Shown one piece after another: positions 55,767-64,000 of a stretch of DNA of 64,000 bases (positions within the stretch are counted from its first letter, which is position 1; each line of letters opens with the position of its first letter). The position numbers and the translations under genes were made by a program. This DNA comes from AP-15 sp963775875 (GTDB taxonomy: Bacteria > Pseudomonadota > Alphaproteobacteria > ATCC43930 > CGMCC-115725), in contig CAVZKP010000016.1 in assembly GCA_963775875.1 (NCBI GenBank), forward strand, positions 186,001 through 250,000, written 5' to 3'. Under the pieces are notes generated by a model. That model was given only the letters and a program-made list of their open reading frames with translations. It did no database searches and was not told where the DNA came from.

Positions 55767-56531
55767 TTACGGCGCGATCGTGGTGCCGCCGTCGACGACG
55801 ATGGTCTGGCCGGTGATATAGGCGCCGGCGGGCGCGGCCAGCATCAGCGCCACCCCGGCGATGTCCTCGGGCGCGCCCAGCCGCTTCAGCAATGTCCCGG
55901 CCTCGCGGGCGGCGCGCCGTTCCGGGTCTTCGTACAGCACCCGGGCGAACTCGGTGGTGACGACGCTTGGCGCGATGCAGTTGACCCGCACATTATCCGG
56001 CCCCCACTCGGCCGCGAGATTGCGGCACAGCGCGTAATCCGCGGTCTTGGTCACCCCGTACATGCCGAGCATGGTGGTCGCCCGCAGCGCCGCCGTCGAG
56101 GTGATAAAGATGATCGAGCCGTCGCGCCGCGCGCGCATCTCCGGCGCCACCATGCGCGACAGCCACAGATTGCTTAAGACGTTGTTGACCATCATCCGCT
56201 CGAACACCTCGTCGGTCAGCTTGTCGAGCGAGCCGTAATGCGGGTTGACCGCGGCGTTGCACACCAGGATGTCGACCCGGCCCCACGCCTCGCGCGTCTT
56301 GGCCACCAGGTTTTCGAGCTGCGCCTTGTCCGAGATCCGCGCGGTCACCGCGATCGCCTCGCCGCCCTTGGCCCGGATCGCCGCCGCCGCTTCCTCGCAG
56401 GGGCCGGCGTTGCGCGCCGAGATCGTCACCCGGGCGCCCGCTTCGGCGAAGGTCTCGGCGATCGCCTGGCCGATGCCGCGGCTCGAACCGGTGACGATCG
56501 CGACTTTTCCCGACAGGTCGAACAGTTTCAT
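55767..56531 (-). CDS. Short-chain dehydrogenase/reductase
   Basis: 254 residues, classical SDR: cofactor motif 'VAIVTGSSRGIGQAIAETFAEAGARVTISARN' (Arg after the second strand favours NADP(H)), 'DILVCNAAVNPHYG', catalytic Ser in 'IFITSTAAL', Tyr and Lys in 'GMYGVTKTADYAL', and 'RVNCIAPSVVTTEF'. The C-terminal 'YITGQTIVVDGGTTIAP' is typical of FabG-like enzymes. Substrate unknown. Converges on the serine hydrolase 14 bp away. Confidence 0.92.
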   Translation of the reverse strand: MKLFDLSGKVAIVTGSSRGIGQAIAETFAEAGARVTISARNAGPCEEAAAAIRAKGGEAIAVTARISDKAQLENLVAKTREAWGRVDILVCNAAVNPHYGSLDKLTDEVFERMMVNNVLSNLWLSRMVAPEMRARRDGSIIFITSTAALRATTMLGMYGVTKTADYALCRNLAAEWGPDNVRVNCIAPSVVTTEFARVLYEDPERRAAREAGTLLKRLGAPEDIAGVALMLAAPAGAYITGQTIVVDGGTTIAP

Positions 56532-56553
56532 GACCCGCTCCCGATCGCGGATT

Positions 56554-56685
56554 TCAAGTCAGGAAATACCCCATCCCGGCGAGGAGGATCACCAGGAAGA
56601 CGATCACATAGCGGATCAGCCGGGTAAAGCCGAGCCAGGTCTGATAATGCCGGGCCAGCTCGGGATCCATCATCGAAGCCGCCAT
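56554..56685 (-). CDS. aa3-type cytochrome c oxidase subunit IV
   Basis: 43 residues from ATG 56685 (GAGGA upstream): a short amphipathic start 'DPELARHYQTWLGFTRLI' and one TM helix 'RYVIVFLVILLAGMGYFLT'. This matches the small bacterial aa3 oxidase subunit IV family (as in Paracoccus), which packs against subunits I and III. The main oxidase genes are elsewhere; isolated location is common. Confidence 0.72.
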   Translation of the reverse strand: MAASMMDPELARHYQTWLGFTRLIRYVIVFLVILLAGMGYFLT

Positions 56686-56725
56686 ACCATCCTCATCGGT
56701 TGCAACAGCACCCTCCAGGTATAGC

Positions 56726-57392
56726 CTAACCCGCGCTCGACTCAAGCAGATCGGGCGGCGCTTCGCCGGGGTTCAGCGCGCAGAGCTGCGGCGCCCGCCA
56801 GGCGTCGACCTCGACCCTGCCGCCGAGGATCCGGGTGCGGCCCTCGGCGATCAGCCGCACCGCCAGCGGGTAGAGGCGATGCTCGGCCGCCAGGATGCGC
56901 GCCGCCAGGCTCTCTTCACCGTCATCGGGATGCACCGCGACCACCGCCTGGGCGACGATCGGCCCGGTATCGACCTCGGGGCGCACGAAATGCACGGTGC
57001 AGCCGGCAAAGCGCACGCCGGCCGCCAGCGCCTGGCGCTGCGGGTGCAGCCCGCGGAAGGCCGGCAGCAAGGAGGGATGGATGTTGACCATCCGATCGCG
57101 CCAGGCCTCGACAAAATCGCTGTCGAGGATGCGCATGAAGCCGGCGAGGCAGACCAGTTCGACCTGGTGCCGGGCGCAGTTGCGCGCCGGCCTCGGCGGC
57201 AAAATCGCGGCGGTCGCGCGCCGCGATCACGGCGCCCGGAATGCCGGCCGCCTTTGCCCGCGCCAGACCCGCGGCATCGGCCCGGTCGCTGATCACGACG
57301 GCGATCTTGGCCGGGTAGGCGGGCTCGGCGCAGGCGTCGATCAGCGCCTGCAGGTTCGAGCCGCGGCCAGAGATCATCACGCCCAGCCGCAT
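56726..57392 (-). CDS. purN: Phosphoribosylglycinamide formyltransferase 1 (frame break)
   Basis: From ATG 57392 (GTG 57398 also possible): 'LGVMISGRGSNLQALIDACAEPAYPAKIAVVISDRADAAGLARAKAAGIPG', then a +1 shift near 57190 to 'HQVELVCLAGFMRILDSDFVEAWRDRMVNIHPSLLPAFRGLHPQRQALAAGVRFAGCTVHFVRPEVDTGPIVAQAVV'. Catalytic Asn of 'NIHPSLLP', His of 'TVHFV' and Asp of 'DTGPI' are present. Transfers formyl from 10-formyl-THF to GAR in purine synthesis. Corrected length 221. purM is not adjacent. The 'GLH' region retains the expected phosphate loop. Confidence 0.93.
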
Positions 57393-57480
57393 CGGCACCT
57401 CGATAGCGTCGCCGCGAAAACTGCGCTATGACCCGACCGTTCGGGCACGCGCCAAAATAGGGGATCGGAGGCGGTTTGCA

Positions 57481-58614
57481 ATGACCCTGCCGTGGGTATC
57501 GGCGATCGCCGGAAACCGGGCCGGCCGCCGCGCCGCCGGGGCCGGCCTGCTGCTGCTGATGCTGCTGATCGGGCTCGGATCCGCCCAGGCCGACACCGCC
57601 GACGACCCCTATTCGGCGACGGTCAAGGTCGACGCCACCGCCGACAATGCCGCCGCGGCGCGGACCGTCGCCCGCCTCGACGGCCAGCGCCGCGCGCTGA
57701 GCAAGGTGGTCGACGGCCTGACCGGCTCGACCGACGAGACCAAGCTGCCAAAGCTCGACGACCAGGCGATTACCGACATGGTCGTCAGTTTCGAGGTGGC
57801 CAACGAAAAGATGTCGGCGGTCCGCTATCTCGCCGACTATACCTTTCATTTCCGGCCGGCGAAAATTCGCCAGCTGCTGCGCAACGCCGGCATCGCCTTT
57901 TCCACAAGCCCCGGAAAGCCGGTCGTCGTCGTCCCGGTCTACCAGGATGGAGACAACAGCGTGCTGTGGGACGACCCCAACCCGTGGCGCGAGGCCTGGG
58001 CCCAGCTCCCGGCCGGAACCGGGCCGACCCGCCTCAGCCTGCCGCTTGGCGGGCTCGCCGATGTGAGCGCGATCGACGCCGGCCAGGCTCGCTCCGGCGA
58101 TCCGGAAGCGCTGACCGCCATCGCCCAGGGCAATGGCGGCGACGAGGCGCTGGTCGCCGCGGCCACCGCGCAACGCCAAAACGGCCAGCTTACCGGGCTC
58201 GCCATCAGCCTCAAGCGATACCGGCTGGGGCAGCTCGGCACCAGCCAGAGTGTGACCATCACCGCCAATCCCGGCGAGAGCGAGGGCGACTTGATGAAGC
58301 GGGCGGCGGCGGCGGTCGCCGCCGCGGTCGAGCAGGGGGTCGCGCCGAGCGGCGACAAGGTGGCGAGCCTCGACGCGGTCGTCGCGATCGCCAGCCTCGG
58401 GGATTGGGTGGAGATGCAGCAGCGTCTCGCCGCGGTGACCGGGATTCGCAAGGTCGATCTGTTGTCGTTGAGCCGGCAGCAGGCGAAAATCGAAATCAAG
58501 TATGTCGGCAGTCCCGATCAGTTGAAATCCAGCCTCGCCGAGGCCGATCTCGATCTCGACGGCGGCGACCCCGACTGGCGGATTTCGCCGTCGGCGGCTG
58601 CGGGTTCGCGCTGA
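57481..58614 (+). CDS. DUF2066 domain-containing exported protein
   Basis: 377 residues. Signal peptide or anchor 'AGAGLLLLMLLIGLGSAQA' (about residues 19-37), then 'PYSATVKVDATADNAAAARTVARLDGQRRALSKVVDGLTG', the conserved start of DUF2066, and 'YTFHFRPAKIRQLLRNAGIAFSTSPGKPVVVVPVYQDGDNSVLWDDPNPWREAW' region. Function unknown; typically first of the block DUF2066 / phosphatidyltransferase / AI-2E / hdaA, as here. Probably periplasmic. Confidence 0.88.
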   Translation: MTLPWVSAIAGNRAGRRAAGAGLLLLMLLIGLGSAQADTADDPYSATVKVDATADNAAAARTVARLDGQRRALSKVVDGLTGSTDETKLPKLDDQAITDMVVSFEVANEKMSAVRYLADYTFHFRPAKIRQLLRNAGIAFSTSPGKPVVVVPVYQDGDNSVLWDDPNPWREAWAQLPAGTGPTRLSLPLGGLADVSAIDAGQARSGDPEALTAIAQGNGGDEALVAAATAQRQNGQLTGLAISLKRYRLGQLGTSQSVTITANPGESEGDLMKRAAAAVAAAVEQGVAPSGDKVASLDAVVAIASLGDWVEMQQRLAAVTGIRKVDLLSLSRQQAKIEIKYVGSPDQLKSSLAEADLDLDGGDPDWRISPSAAAGSR

Positions 58615-58656
58615 TCCGTCGCCCGGCGATGTCGAGAACGCAGCCGGACCCCCGCC

Positions 58657-59217
58657 ATGAGCCGCCTCGGAGTCAACCTCCCTAACCTGATCTCGCTGGC
58701 TCGCCTGCTGCTGGTGCCGCTGACGGTTTGGCTGATTCTGGGCGGACGTTACGGGGTGGCCTTCTGGGTCTTTGTCGCCGCCGGGGTCTCGGACGCGCTC
58801 GACGGCTTTATCGCCAAGCGCTTCGATCGGCGCACCCGTCTCGGCGCGCTGCTCGACCCGGTCGCCGACAAGGCATTGCTGGTCAGCGTCTATGTCACCT
58901 TGGGGCTGGCGCACCAGCTGTGGACTTCGCTGGTCATCCTGGTGGTGTTTCGCGATGTCATGATCATCGGCGGGTTTCTGTTGATCCAGGCGATCGCCGC
59001 GCCAAAACACTATGACCCGTTGTACATCAGCAAGATCAACACCGGGTTGCAGATCGCGCTGGTCGCCTTCGTCCTGGCCCGGCTCGGCCTCGGCACCGGC
59101 AGCGGCATGCTCGACCTTCTGTTGAGCCTCGCCGTCGCCGCCACCACGGTTCTGTCGGGGCTGTCCTATCTGGTGCGCTGGGCGCGCATTCTCGCGCGCT
59201 CGGAGCAGGCTTTGTGA
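58657..59217 (+). CDS. CDP-alcohol phosphatidyltransferase family protein
   Basis: 186 residues, six TM helices. The catalytic motif D(x)2DG(x)2A(K/R)(x)8G(x)3D(x)3D is seen in 'SDALDGFIAKRFDRRTRLGALLDPVADK' (Asp46, Asp49, Asp67, Asp71), with Lys where Arg is usual. Joins CDP-diacylglycerol and an alcohol (glycerol-3-phosphate or phosphatidylglycerol type); exact product not determined. It begins 42 bp after DUF2066 and overlaps the next gene. Confidence 0.88.
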   Translation: MSRLGVNLPNLISLARLLLVPLTVWLILGGRYGVAFWVFVAAGVSDALDGFIAKRFDRRTRLGALLDPVADKALLVSVYVTLGLAHQLWTSLVILVVFRDVMIIGGFLLIQAIAAPKHYDPLYISKINTGLQIALVAFVLARLGLGTGSGMLDLLLSLAVAATTVLSGLSYLVRWARILARSEQAL

Positions 59218-60308
59218 GCCCACGCCTTTACCGGGCGCTGTTCTGGTTCGGCGTCGCCGCCGCCGGCATCGTCGTGCTGGCGCTGTTGCAAGGGATCCTG
59301 GTGCCGTTCGCGGCGGCTTTCGCCATCGCCTATCTGCTCCGTCCGGCGGTGGATCGCCTCCAATCCTACGGGGTGCGCCGCACCCTCGCGAGCCTGGCCG
59401 TGCTCGCCGCCTTTCTGCTCGGTCTGGCCCTCGTCCTGGTCCTGATCGTTCCGCTGGTGCAGGGCCAGTTCGCTCACCTGCTCGCCCGGTTTCCCGGCCT
59501 GGTCAGCGTCGCCCAGGATCAGTTCGGCCACTTCATGCAGCTGCTGCGCTCGCACCTGCCGGCGGCCGAAGCGGCAAAGGTGCGCGATGTCGTCAGCAAC
59601 AAGATCGGCGACGCGGTCAGCTGGTTCGCCAGCCTGTTCCAGAGCATGATCACCAGCAGCTTTGCCATTTTGAGCATCCTCTCCCTGGTCGTGGTCACCC
59701 CGGTGGTCAGCTTTTTCCTGCTGCGCGACTGGCATGCGATGATCGCGGCGATCGACGACTACCTGCCGACAAGCTCGGGGCCGACGATCCGCCAGCAGAT
59801 GCGGATCATCGACCGGACCCTGGCCGGCTTTGTCCACGGTCAGGCATTGGTCTGCCTGATCCTCGCGGTCTATTACACCGTCGCCCTGTCGCTGGTCGGC
59901 CTCGATTCCTCGCTCGCCCTCGGCCTGTTGATCGGCGTGCTGGCGATCATCCCGGTGCTCGGCGTGTCGATCGGCTTCGCATTGGCGGTGGCGCTCGCCG
60001 GGCTGCAATTCGGCACCTGGACCGCGGTCTTTGTCGTGGTCGGCGTTTTTCTGTTCGGACAGACGGTCGAGGCCAACATCCTGACGCCAAAGCTGGTCGG
60101 CGACCGCATCCATCTGCATCCGGTGTGGGTGATCTTTGCCCTGCTGGCCGGCGGCAGGCTGCTCGGGCTGGTCGGCGTGTTCGTCTCGGTGCCGGCCGCG
60201 GCGGTGCTCGGCGTGGTTGCCCGCTTCGCCCTCGAACGCTACCGCGCCAGCGCCCTCTACGATCCGTATCGGGGCGCATTGACCTGCCGGGGCGAGCCCG
60301 AAGAATGA
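59214..60308 (+). CDS. AI-2E family (PerM/TqsA-like) permease
   Basis: 364 residues from GTG 59214, which overlaps the preceding stop (GTGA). About seven to eight TM helices; 'ILVPFAAAFAIAYLLRPAVDRLQ', 'VVTPVVSFFLLRDW', 'VYYTVALSLVGLDSSLALGLLIGVLAIIPVLGVSIGFALAVALAG' and 'PKLVGDRIHLHPVWVIFALLAGGRLLGLVGVFVSVPAAAVLGVV' are family motifs. Members export AI-2, Na+ or unknown solutes. Stop overlaps hdaA start (ATGA). Confidence 0.88.
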   Translation: MSPRLYRALFWFGVAAAGIVVLALLQGILVPFAAAFAIAYLLRPAVDRLQSYGVRRTLASLAVLAAFLLGLALVLVLIVPLVQGQFAHLLARFPGLVSVAQDQFGHFMQLLRSHLPAAEAAKVRDVVSNKIGDAVSWFASLFQSMITSSFAILSILSLVVVTPVVSFFLLRDWHAMIAAIDDYLPTSSGPTIRQQMRIIDRTLAGFVHGQALVCLILAVYYTVALSLVGLDSSLALGLLIGVLAIIPVLGVSIGFALAVALAGLQFGTWTAVFVVVGVFLFGQTVEANILTPKLVGDRIHLHPVWVIFALLAGGRLLGLVGVFVSVPAAAVLGVVARFALERYRASALYDPYRGALTCRGEPEE

Positions 60309-61007
60309 CCCAGCTGACCTTCGATCTCGCCGCCGGGGCCGCGTTCGGCCGCGCCGATTTCTTCGTCTCCGCCAGCAATGCCGACGGCCCTCGGCTGGCT
60401 CGACCGCTGGCCCGATTGGCCGTCGCCGGCGCTGCTGCTGCACGGCCCGCAGGGCGCCGGCAAGACCCATCTCGCGCATCTGTGGTGTGCTCACGCAGCG
60501 GCCGTTCTCGTTGCCGGAAATGCGCTCGATGCCGCCGCGCTGCGCCGTCTGTTCGACCGCGCCGATCGCCGGATCGCGGTCGACGACGCCGATCGCGCCG
60601 AGGAGGCGCTGCTGCTGCACCTGTACAATGCCTGCGGCGAAGCCGGCGGCAGCCTGCTGTTGACGGCGCGCGCCTCGCCGGGGTCGTGGCCGGTCGGGTT
60701 GCCCGATCTCGGCTCGCGGCTGCGCGCCGCCCACGCGGTCGGGATCGGGGCCGCCGACGACGCGCTGCTCGGCGCCGTCCTGGCCAAGCATTTCGCCGAT
60801 CGGCAGGTGCGGGTGGCCGCCGAGGTCGTCGCCTATCTGGTCGGGCATATGGAGCGCTCGCTCGCCGCCGCGGCCGAGATCGCCGCCGCCCTCGACCGGC
60901 TGGCGCTGAGCAGCGGCGGCGCGATCACCGTGCCGCTGGCGCGCCGGGTGCTGGGCGAGCGGGCCGATCAGTCCTTGCCGCCGGACAGCGACCCGGCGGT
61001 GACGTAG
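60305..61007 (+). CDS. hdaA: HdaA-like DnaA paralogue, regulatory inactivation of DnaA (frame break)
   Basis: ATG 60305 overlaps the permease stop. 'MTQLTFDLAAGAAFGRADFFVSASNAD' carries the N-terminal clamp-binding 'QLTFDL' (QL-x-L/F-like) motif. Near 60378 an extra G shifts the frame +1 to 'ALGWLDRWPDWPSPALLLHGPQGAGKTHLAHLWCAHA' (Walker A), 'RIAVDDADRAEEALLLHLYNAC' and 'AAEVVAYLVGHMERSLAAAAEIAAALDRLAL' (AAA+ lid with sensor 2 region). Corrected length 233. HdaA with the sliding clamp triggers ATP hydrolysis by DnaA. Convergent overlap of 40 bp with sixA. Confidence 0.87.
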
Positions 61008-61489
61008 TCGATGACCGGGTGGCGCCCGCCACCCAGCGCCGCCCAGCGCGTCGCCACGCAAAAGCTGATCCGCGCCGCGGTCGGGAACTTCCCCGCCGCC
61101 AGAGTGCCGATCCGCGGGTTGTCCGGCTCGGCCAGGGCCAGCGCCAGCTCGTGCAGCCCTGGATTGTGGCCGATCACCAGCGCGTTGACATCGCTCTCGG
61201 CCAGGGATTGCAGGCGTTCGACCAGCTTGTCCCGATCGGCCAAATAGAGTTCGTCCTCGATCAGGCAGCGCGGCCGCGGCATGAACCCGGCCAGCGCCAG
61301 ATCGAGGGTCTCGCGGGTGCGCGCCGCGCTCGAGCACAGCACCACATCGATGGCGCCGACCGCCGCCGGCAAATGCCGGCCGACCAGCCGCGCCGCCTCG
61401 CGGCCGCGCCGGTTCAACGGCCGCTCGCGATCCGCGATATCCTCTTTCCAGCTCGATTTGGCATGGCGCAGCAGGTGCAGCAGATGCAT
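60968..61489 (-). CDS. sixA: SixA-type histidine phosphatase
   Basis: 173 residues from ATG 61489 (GGAGGAAA upstream). 'LHLLRHAKSSW' is the RHG-type catalytic motif, the phospho-accepting His following Arg; 'VLCSSAARTRETLDLAL' and 'ALVIGHNPGLHELALAL' supply the remaining Arg and His. SixA removes phosphate from His of phosphotransfer proteins; other substrates are known. Divergent from ppk1. Confidence 0.87.
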   Translation of the reverse strand: MHLLHLLRHAKSSWKEDIADRERPLNRRGREAARLVGRHLPAAVGAIDVVLCSSAARTRETLDLALAGFMPRPRCLIEDELYLADRDKLVERLQSLAESDVNALVIGHNPGLHELALALAEPDNPRIGTLAAGKFPTAARISFCVATRWAALGGGRHPVIDYVTAGSLSGGKD

Positions 61490-61613
61490 CTCGGTTTCCT
61501 CCCGGAGCGGCTCGTCCGGATGACGTTGCCGCGGCGACATGACAGGTTCACCGCGGCGCGCTAGGATCGCCGCACGATCAGATGTCGTCTTCGACCGCGA
61601 CGGGGAGACCGGG

Positions 61614-63749
61614 GTGAGCACCAGCGCGCAGCCAGTCGAGATCCAGCCGCTCGACCCTCGTTCCGCCGCCCGCTTTATAAATCGGGAACTCTCCTGGCTC
61701 GCCTTCAACGAGCGGGTGCTGGCCGAGGCCGACAATCTGCGCCATCCGCTGCTGGAGCGGCTGCGTTTTCTGTCGATCTCGGCGAACAATCTCGACGAGT
61801 TCTATATGGTGCGCGTCGCCGGGCTCAAGGGTCAGTTTCTCGCCGGCATCAAGACCCCGAGCCAGGACGGGCTGACCCCGGCGCAGCAGCTCGACGCGAT
61901 CCGCCAGCGCACCGGAAGGCTGATGGCCGACCAGCAGGTCACCTGGCTGGCGCTGCGCCGGCTGCTGGCCGAAGCGGGCGTGTCGGTGATCGATCCGACC
62001 GATCTCGAACCGGGCGACCGCGCCTGGCTCGAAGACCGGTTCATGGACGATGTGTTTCCGGTGCTGACCCCGATGGCGATCGACCCGGCCCACCCCTTTC
62101 CGTTTGTCGCCAATCGCGGTTTCGGTTTGGCATTGGAGCTCGAACGGGTCAGCGACGGCGAGCGTCTGCAGGCGCTGACCCTGATCCCGTCCTCGGTCTC
62201 CCGCTTCATCCGCCTGCCGGGAGAGCGGATCCGCTTCCTGCCGATCGAGCAGATGATCGCGCTGTTCCTCGATCATCTGTTTCCCGGCTTCGCCGTCGTC
62301 GCCCAAGGCGTGTTCCGGGTATTGCGCGACAGCGAGGTCGAGGTCGAGGAGGAGGCCGAGGATCTGGTGCGGCATTACGAAACCGCGCTAAAGCGGCGCC
62401 GCCGCGGCCACGTCATCCTGCTCGCGGTCGATTCGACGATGCCGTCCGATCTGCGCCGCTTTCTGATGGAAAAGCTCGATGCGGCCCCGGCCGACGTCTT
62501 TGCCACCGACGGCATCCTCGGCCTCAACGACACCGCGCAGCTGATCATCGACGAGCGTCCGGATCTGGTCTTCACCCCCTATAACGCGCGCTTCCCCGAG
62601 CGGATTCGCGATTTCGGCGGGGATTGCTTCGCCGCGATCCGGCAAAAGGACATCATCGTCCATCACCCCTATGAGAGCTTCGACGTCGTCGTCCAGTTCC
62701 TGCGGCAGGCCGCCCGCGACCCGGCGGTGGCGGCGATCAAGCAGACGCTCTACCGCACCAGCGAGGACAGCCCGATCGTGCGCGAGCTCGCCGAAGCCGC
62801 CGAGGCCGGAAAATCGGTGACCGCGCTGATCGAGCTCAAGGCGCGCTTCGACGAGGAGGCGAACATTCGCTGGGCTCGCGATCTGGAGCGCGCCGGGGTG
62901 CAGGTGGTGTACGGGTTTTTGCAGCTGAAAACCCATGCCAAGGTTTCGCTGGTGATCCGCCGCGAAGCCGGCCGGCTGCGTTCCTATGTCCATTATGGGA
63001 CCGGCAACTATCATCCCTATACGGCCAAGGTTTACACCGACCTGTCGTTCTTCACCTGCGATCCGGCGCTGTGCCGGGACGCCGCCCGGCTGTTCAACTT
63101 CATGACCGGCTACGCGACCCCGGCCAGCCTGGAAAAGGTCTCGGTCGCGCCGATCAATCTGCGAGCCCGGCTGTTCGAGCTGATCGAGGCCGAGATCGCC
63201 AATGCCAAATCGGGCAAGCCGGCGCAGATCTGGGCCAAGATGAACGCGCTGGTCGACCCGGCGATCATCGACCTGCTGTATCGGGCCTCCCAGGCCGGGG
63301 TCGGCATCGATCTGGTGGTGCGCGGCATCTGCTGTCTGCGACCGGGGGTTCCGGGTCTTTCCGACAACATCAGGGTCAAGAGCATCATCGGCCGCTTTCT
63401 CGAACACGGCCGCATCGTCTGTTTCGGCAACGGCAACAAGCTGCCCTCCGACCGGGCCAAGGTGTTCATCAGCTCGGCCGATTGGATGCCGCGCAATTTC
63501 GACGGACGCGTCGAAGCCCTGGTGCCGATCGAAAATCCGACGGTGCACCGCCAGGTGCTGGACGAAATCATGGTGGCCAATCTGCGCGACACCTTGCAGA
63601 GCTGGAGCCTGTCGCCGGACGGGACCTATGAGCGCGTGCCGTCGGAACAGGAGCCGTTTTCCGCCCATACCTATTTCATGACCAATCCCAGCCTCTCCGG
63701 CCGCGGCAAGGCGCTGCGGCGCGCCCAGCCCAAGCTCGTGGTTCGCTGA
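61614..63749 (+). CDS. ppk1: Polyphosphate kinase 1
   Basis: 711 residues from GTG 61614 (GGGGAGACC upstream); the frame is open to ATG 61539 but the extension is unlike the family. 'FINRELSWLAFNERVLAEADNLRHPLLERLRFLSISANNLDEFYMVRVAGLK' is the PPK N-terminus. In the catalytic domain 'QTLYRTSEDSPIV', 'KARFDEEANIRWARDLERAGVQVVYGFLQLKTHAKVSLVIRRE' and the His of 'YVHYGTGNYHPYTAKVYTDLS' are conserved (autophosphorylated histidine). It makes polyphosphate from ATP and lies 4 bp before ppx. Confidence 0.97.
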   Translation: MSTSAQPVEIQPLDPRSAARFINRELSWLAFNERVLAEADNLRHPLLERLRFLSISANNLDEFYMVRVAGLKGQFLAGIKTPSQDGLTPAQQLDAIRQRTGRLMADQQVTWLALRRLLAEAGVSVIDPTDLEPGDRAWLEDRFMDDVFPVLTPMAIDPAHPFPFVANRGFGLALELERVSDGERLQALTLIPSSVSRFIRLPGERIRFLPIEQMIALFLDHLFPGFAVVAQGVFRVLRDSEVEVEEEAEDLVRHYETALKRRRRGHVILLAVDSTMPSDLRRFLMEKLDAAPADVFATDGILGLNDTAQLIIDERPDLVFTPYNARFPERIRDFGGDCFAAIRQKDIIVHHPYESFDVVVQFLRQAARDPAVAAIKQTLYRTSEDSPIVRELAEAAEAGKSVTALIELKARFDEEANIRWARDLERAGVQVVYGFLQLKTHAKVSLVIRREAGRLRSYVHYGTGNYHPYTAKVYTDLSFFTCDPALCRDAARLFNFMTGYATPASLEKVSVAPINLRARLFELIEAEIANAKSGKPAQIWAKMNALVDPAIIDLLYRASQAGVGIDLVVRGICCLRPGVPGLSDNIRVKSIIGRFLEHGRIVCFGNGNKLPSDRAKVFISSADWMPRNFDGRVEALVPIENPTVHRQVLDEIMVANLRDTLQSWSLSPDGTYERVPSEQEPFSAHTYFMTNPSLSGRGKALRRAQPKLVVR

Positions 63750-63753
63750 GCCG

Positions 63754-64000
63754 ATGTCCGACCGGCAGAAGAAGCCGCCGACCGGCCGCATCGGCATCAT
63801 CGATCTGGGTTCCAATTCCCTGCGTCTCGCCGTCTTCGAGCGCCACGGCGCCGCGCTGTTTGCCCAGATCAACGAAAAAGTCATGTGCGGGCTGGCGCGC
63901 GGGCTCTCGACCAGCGGCCGGCTGAACCCCGAAGGCGTGGCCCAGGCATTGGTCAATCTGAGGCGCTTTGTCGCGCTCGCGCGGGCGATCGGCGTCGATC
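63754..64000 (+). CDS. ppx: Exopolyphosphatase / GppA family, N-terminal part (runs off window)
   Basis: About 82 residues visible: 'MSDRQKKPPTGRIGIIDLGSNSLRLAVFERHGAALFAQINEKVMCGLARGLSTSGRLNPEGV'. 'IDLGSNSLRLAVF' is the phosphate-1 motif of the Ppx/GppA ASKHA fold. Degrades polyphosphate or pppGpp. Directly behind ppk1, hence one transcript. The rest lies beyond the right edge. Confidence 0.95.
   Translation, partial: MSDRQKKPPTGRIGIIDLGSNSLRLAVFERHGAALFAQINEKVMCGLARGLSTSGRLNPEGVAQALVNLRRFVALARAIGVD

Noticed and set aside
56851..61337. Two very long minus-strand open frames (about 790 and 720 codons)
   Set aside because: Composition is Arg/Gly/Asp/Gln-rich as in reverse-strand shadows; the plus strand encodes DUF2066, phosphatidyltransferase, AI-2E permease and hdaA.

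Overview
The window is GC-rich chromosomal DNA of an alphaproteobacterium, most likely from the Rhodospirillales or a neighbouring order. This rests on gene content and order: the block DUF2066 / CDP-alcohol phosphatidyltransferase / AI-2E permease / HdaA-like DnaA paralogue / ppk / ppx, the block rluD / DUF6476 / rpoH, a split glycine decarboxylase (gcvPA, gcvPB), a tiny aa3 oxidase subunit IV, and B12- and glycine-riboswitch-controlled operons. No exact taxon can be read from the sequence alone. I saw no transposase, phage, CRISPR or tRNA genes.

Layout. 1-10 kb: end of an LLM oxidoreductase, apaG, folE, argE, a large methyltransferase/ATP-grasp fusion, DUF6476, rluD, rpoH, then a VOC protein, a malate/lactate dehydrogenase-type gene and a GST. 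10-13 kb: a minus-strand set of 2-oxoglutarate-type dioxygenase, thiol-dioxygenase-like cupin and HAD hydrolase. 13-14 kb: a patch less GC-rich than its surroundings, with one unrecognised gene. 14-21.5 kb: a plus-strand run of GNAT-TPR protein, MFS, Atm1-type ABC exporter, orphan response regulator, meaB and two short chromate-transporter genes. 21.5-25.5 kb: a cobalt/nickel locus. A cobalamin riboswitch heads cbtB-cbtA-porin on the minus strand, and a NikR-like operator precedes a divergent NiCoT permease. 25.5-31 kb: FAH-family hydrolase, SMR exporter, two TauD-family dioxygenases and five small conserved or hypothetical genes. 31-35 kb: groES-groEL behind a sigma-32-like promoter, a SEL1-like gene, a 28-residue membrane microprotein, a cold-shock protein and rpsU. 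35-49 kb: catabolic genes (thiolase plus DUF35, TauE, MFS, alpha/beta hydrolase, ligJ, FAD oxidase, LLM monooxygenase, ketopantoate-reductase-like enzyme, ThDP enzyme, enoyl reductase) and a palindromic repeat cluster. 49-54 kb: tandem glycine riboswitch and gcvT-gcvH-gcvPA-gcvPB. 54-64 kb: Tat-exported serine hydrolase, SDR, aa3 subunit IV, purN, DUF2066, CDP-alcohol transferase, AI-2E permease, hdaA, sixA, ppk1 and the start of ppx.

How the genes work together. The stress genes fit each other (rpoH with a sigma-32-like groESL promoter). The metal locus pairs vitamin-B12 feedback on one strand with a probable nickel switch on the other. The 35-49 kb region looks catabolic (one step of protocatechuate/gallate 4,5-cleavage, thiolase-type chemistry), but no complete pathway is present.

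A striking feature is about 20 single-base frame breaks in otherwise well-conserved genes, including gcvPA, gcvPB, purN and hdaA. About 19 are +1 insertions, mostly next to short runs of one base, and correcting each gives a protein of normal family length. I read most as base-call insertions in the assembly rather than decay. For such genes I give the full span and flag the break.
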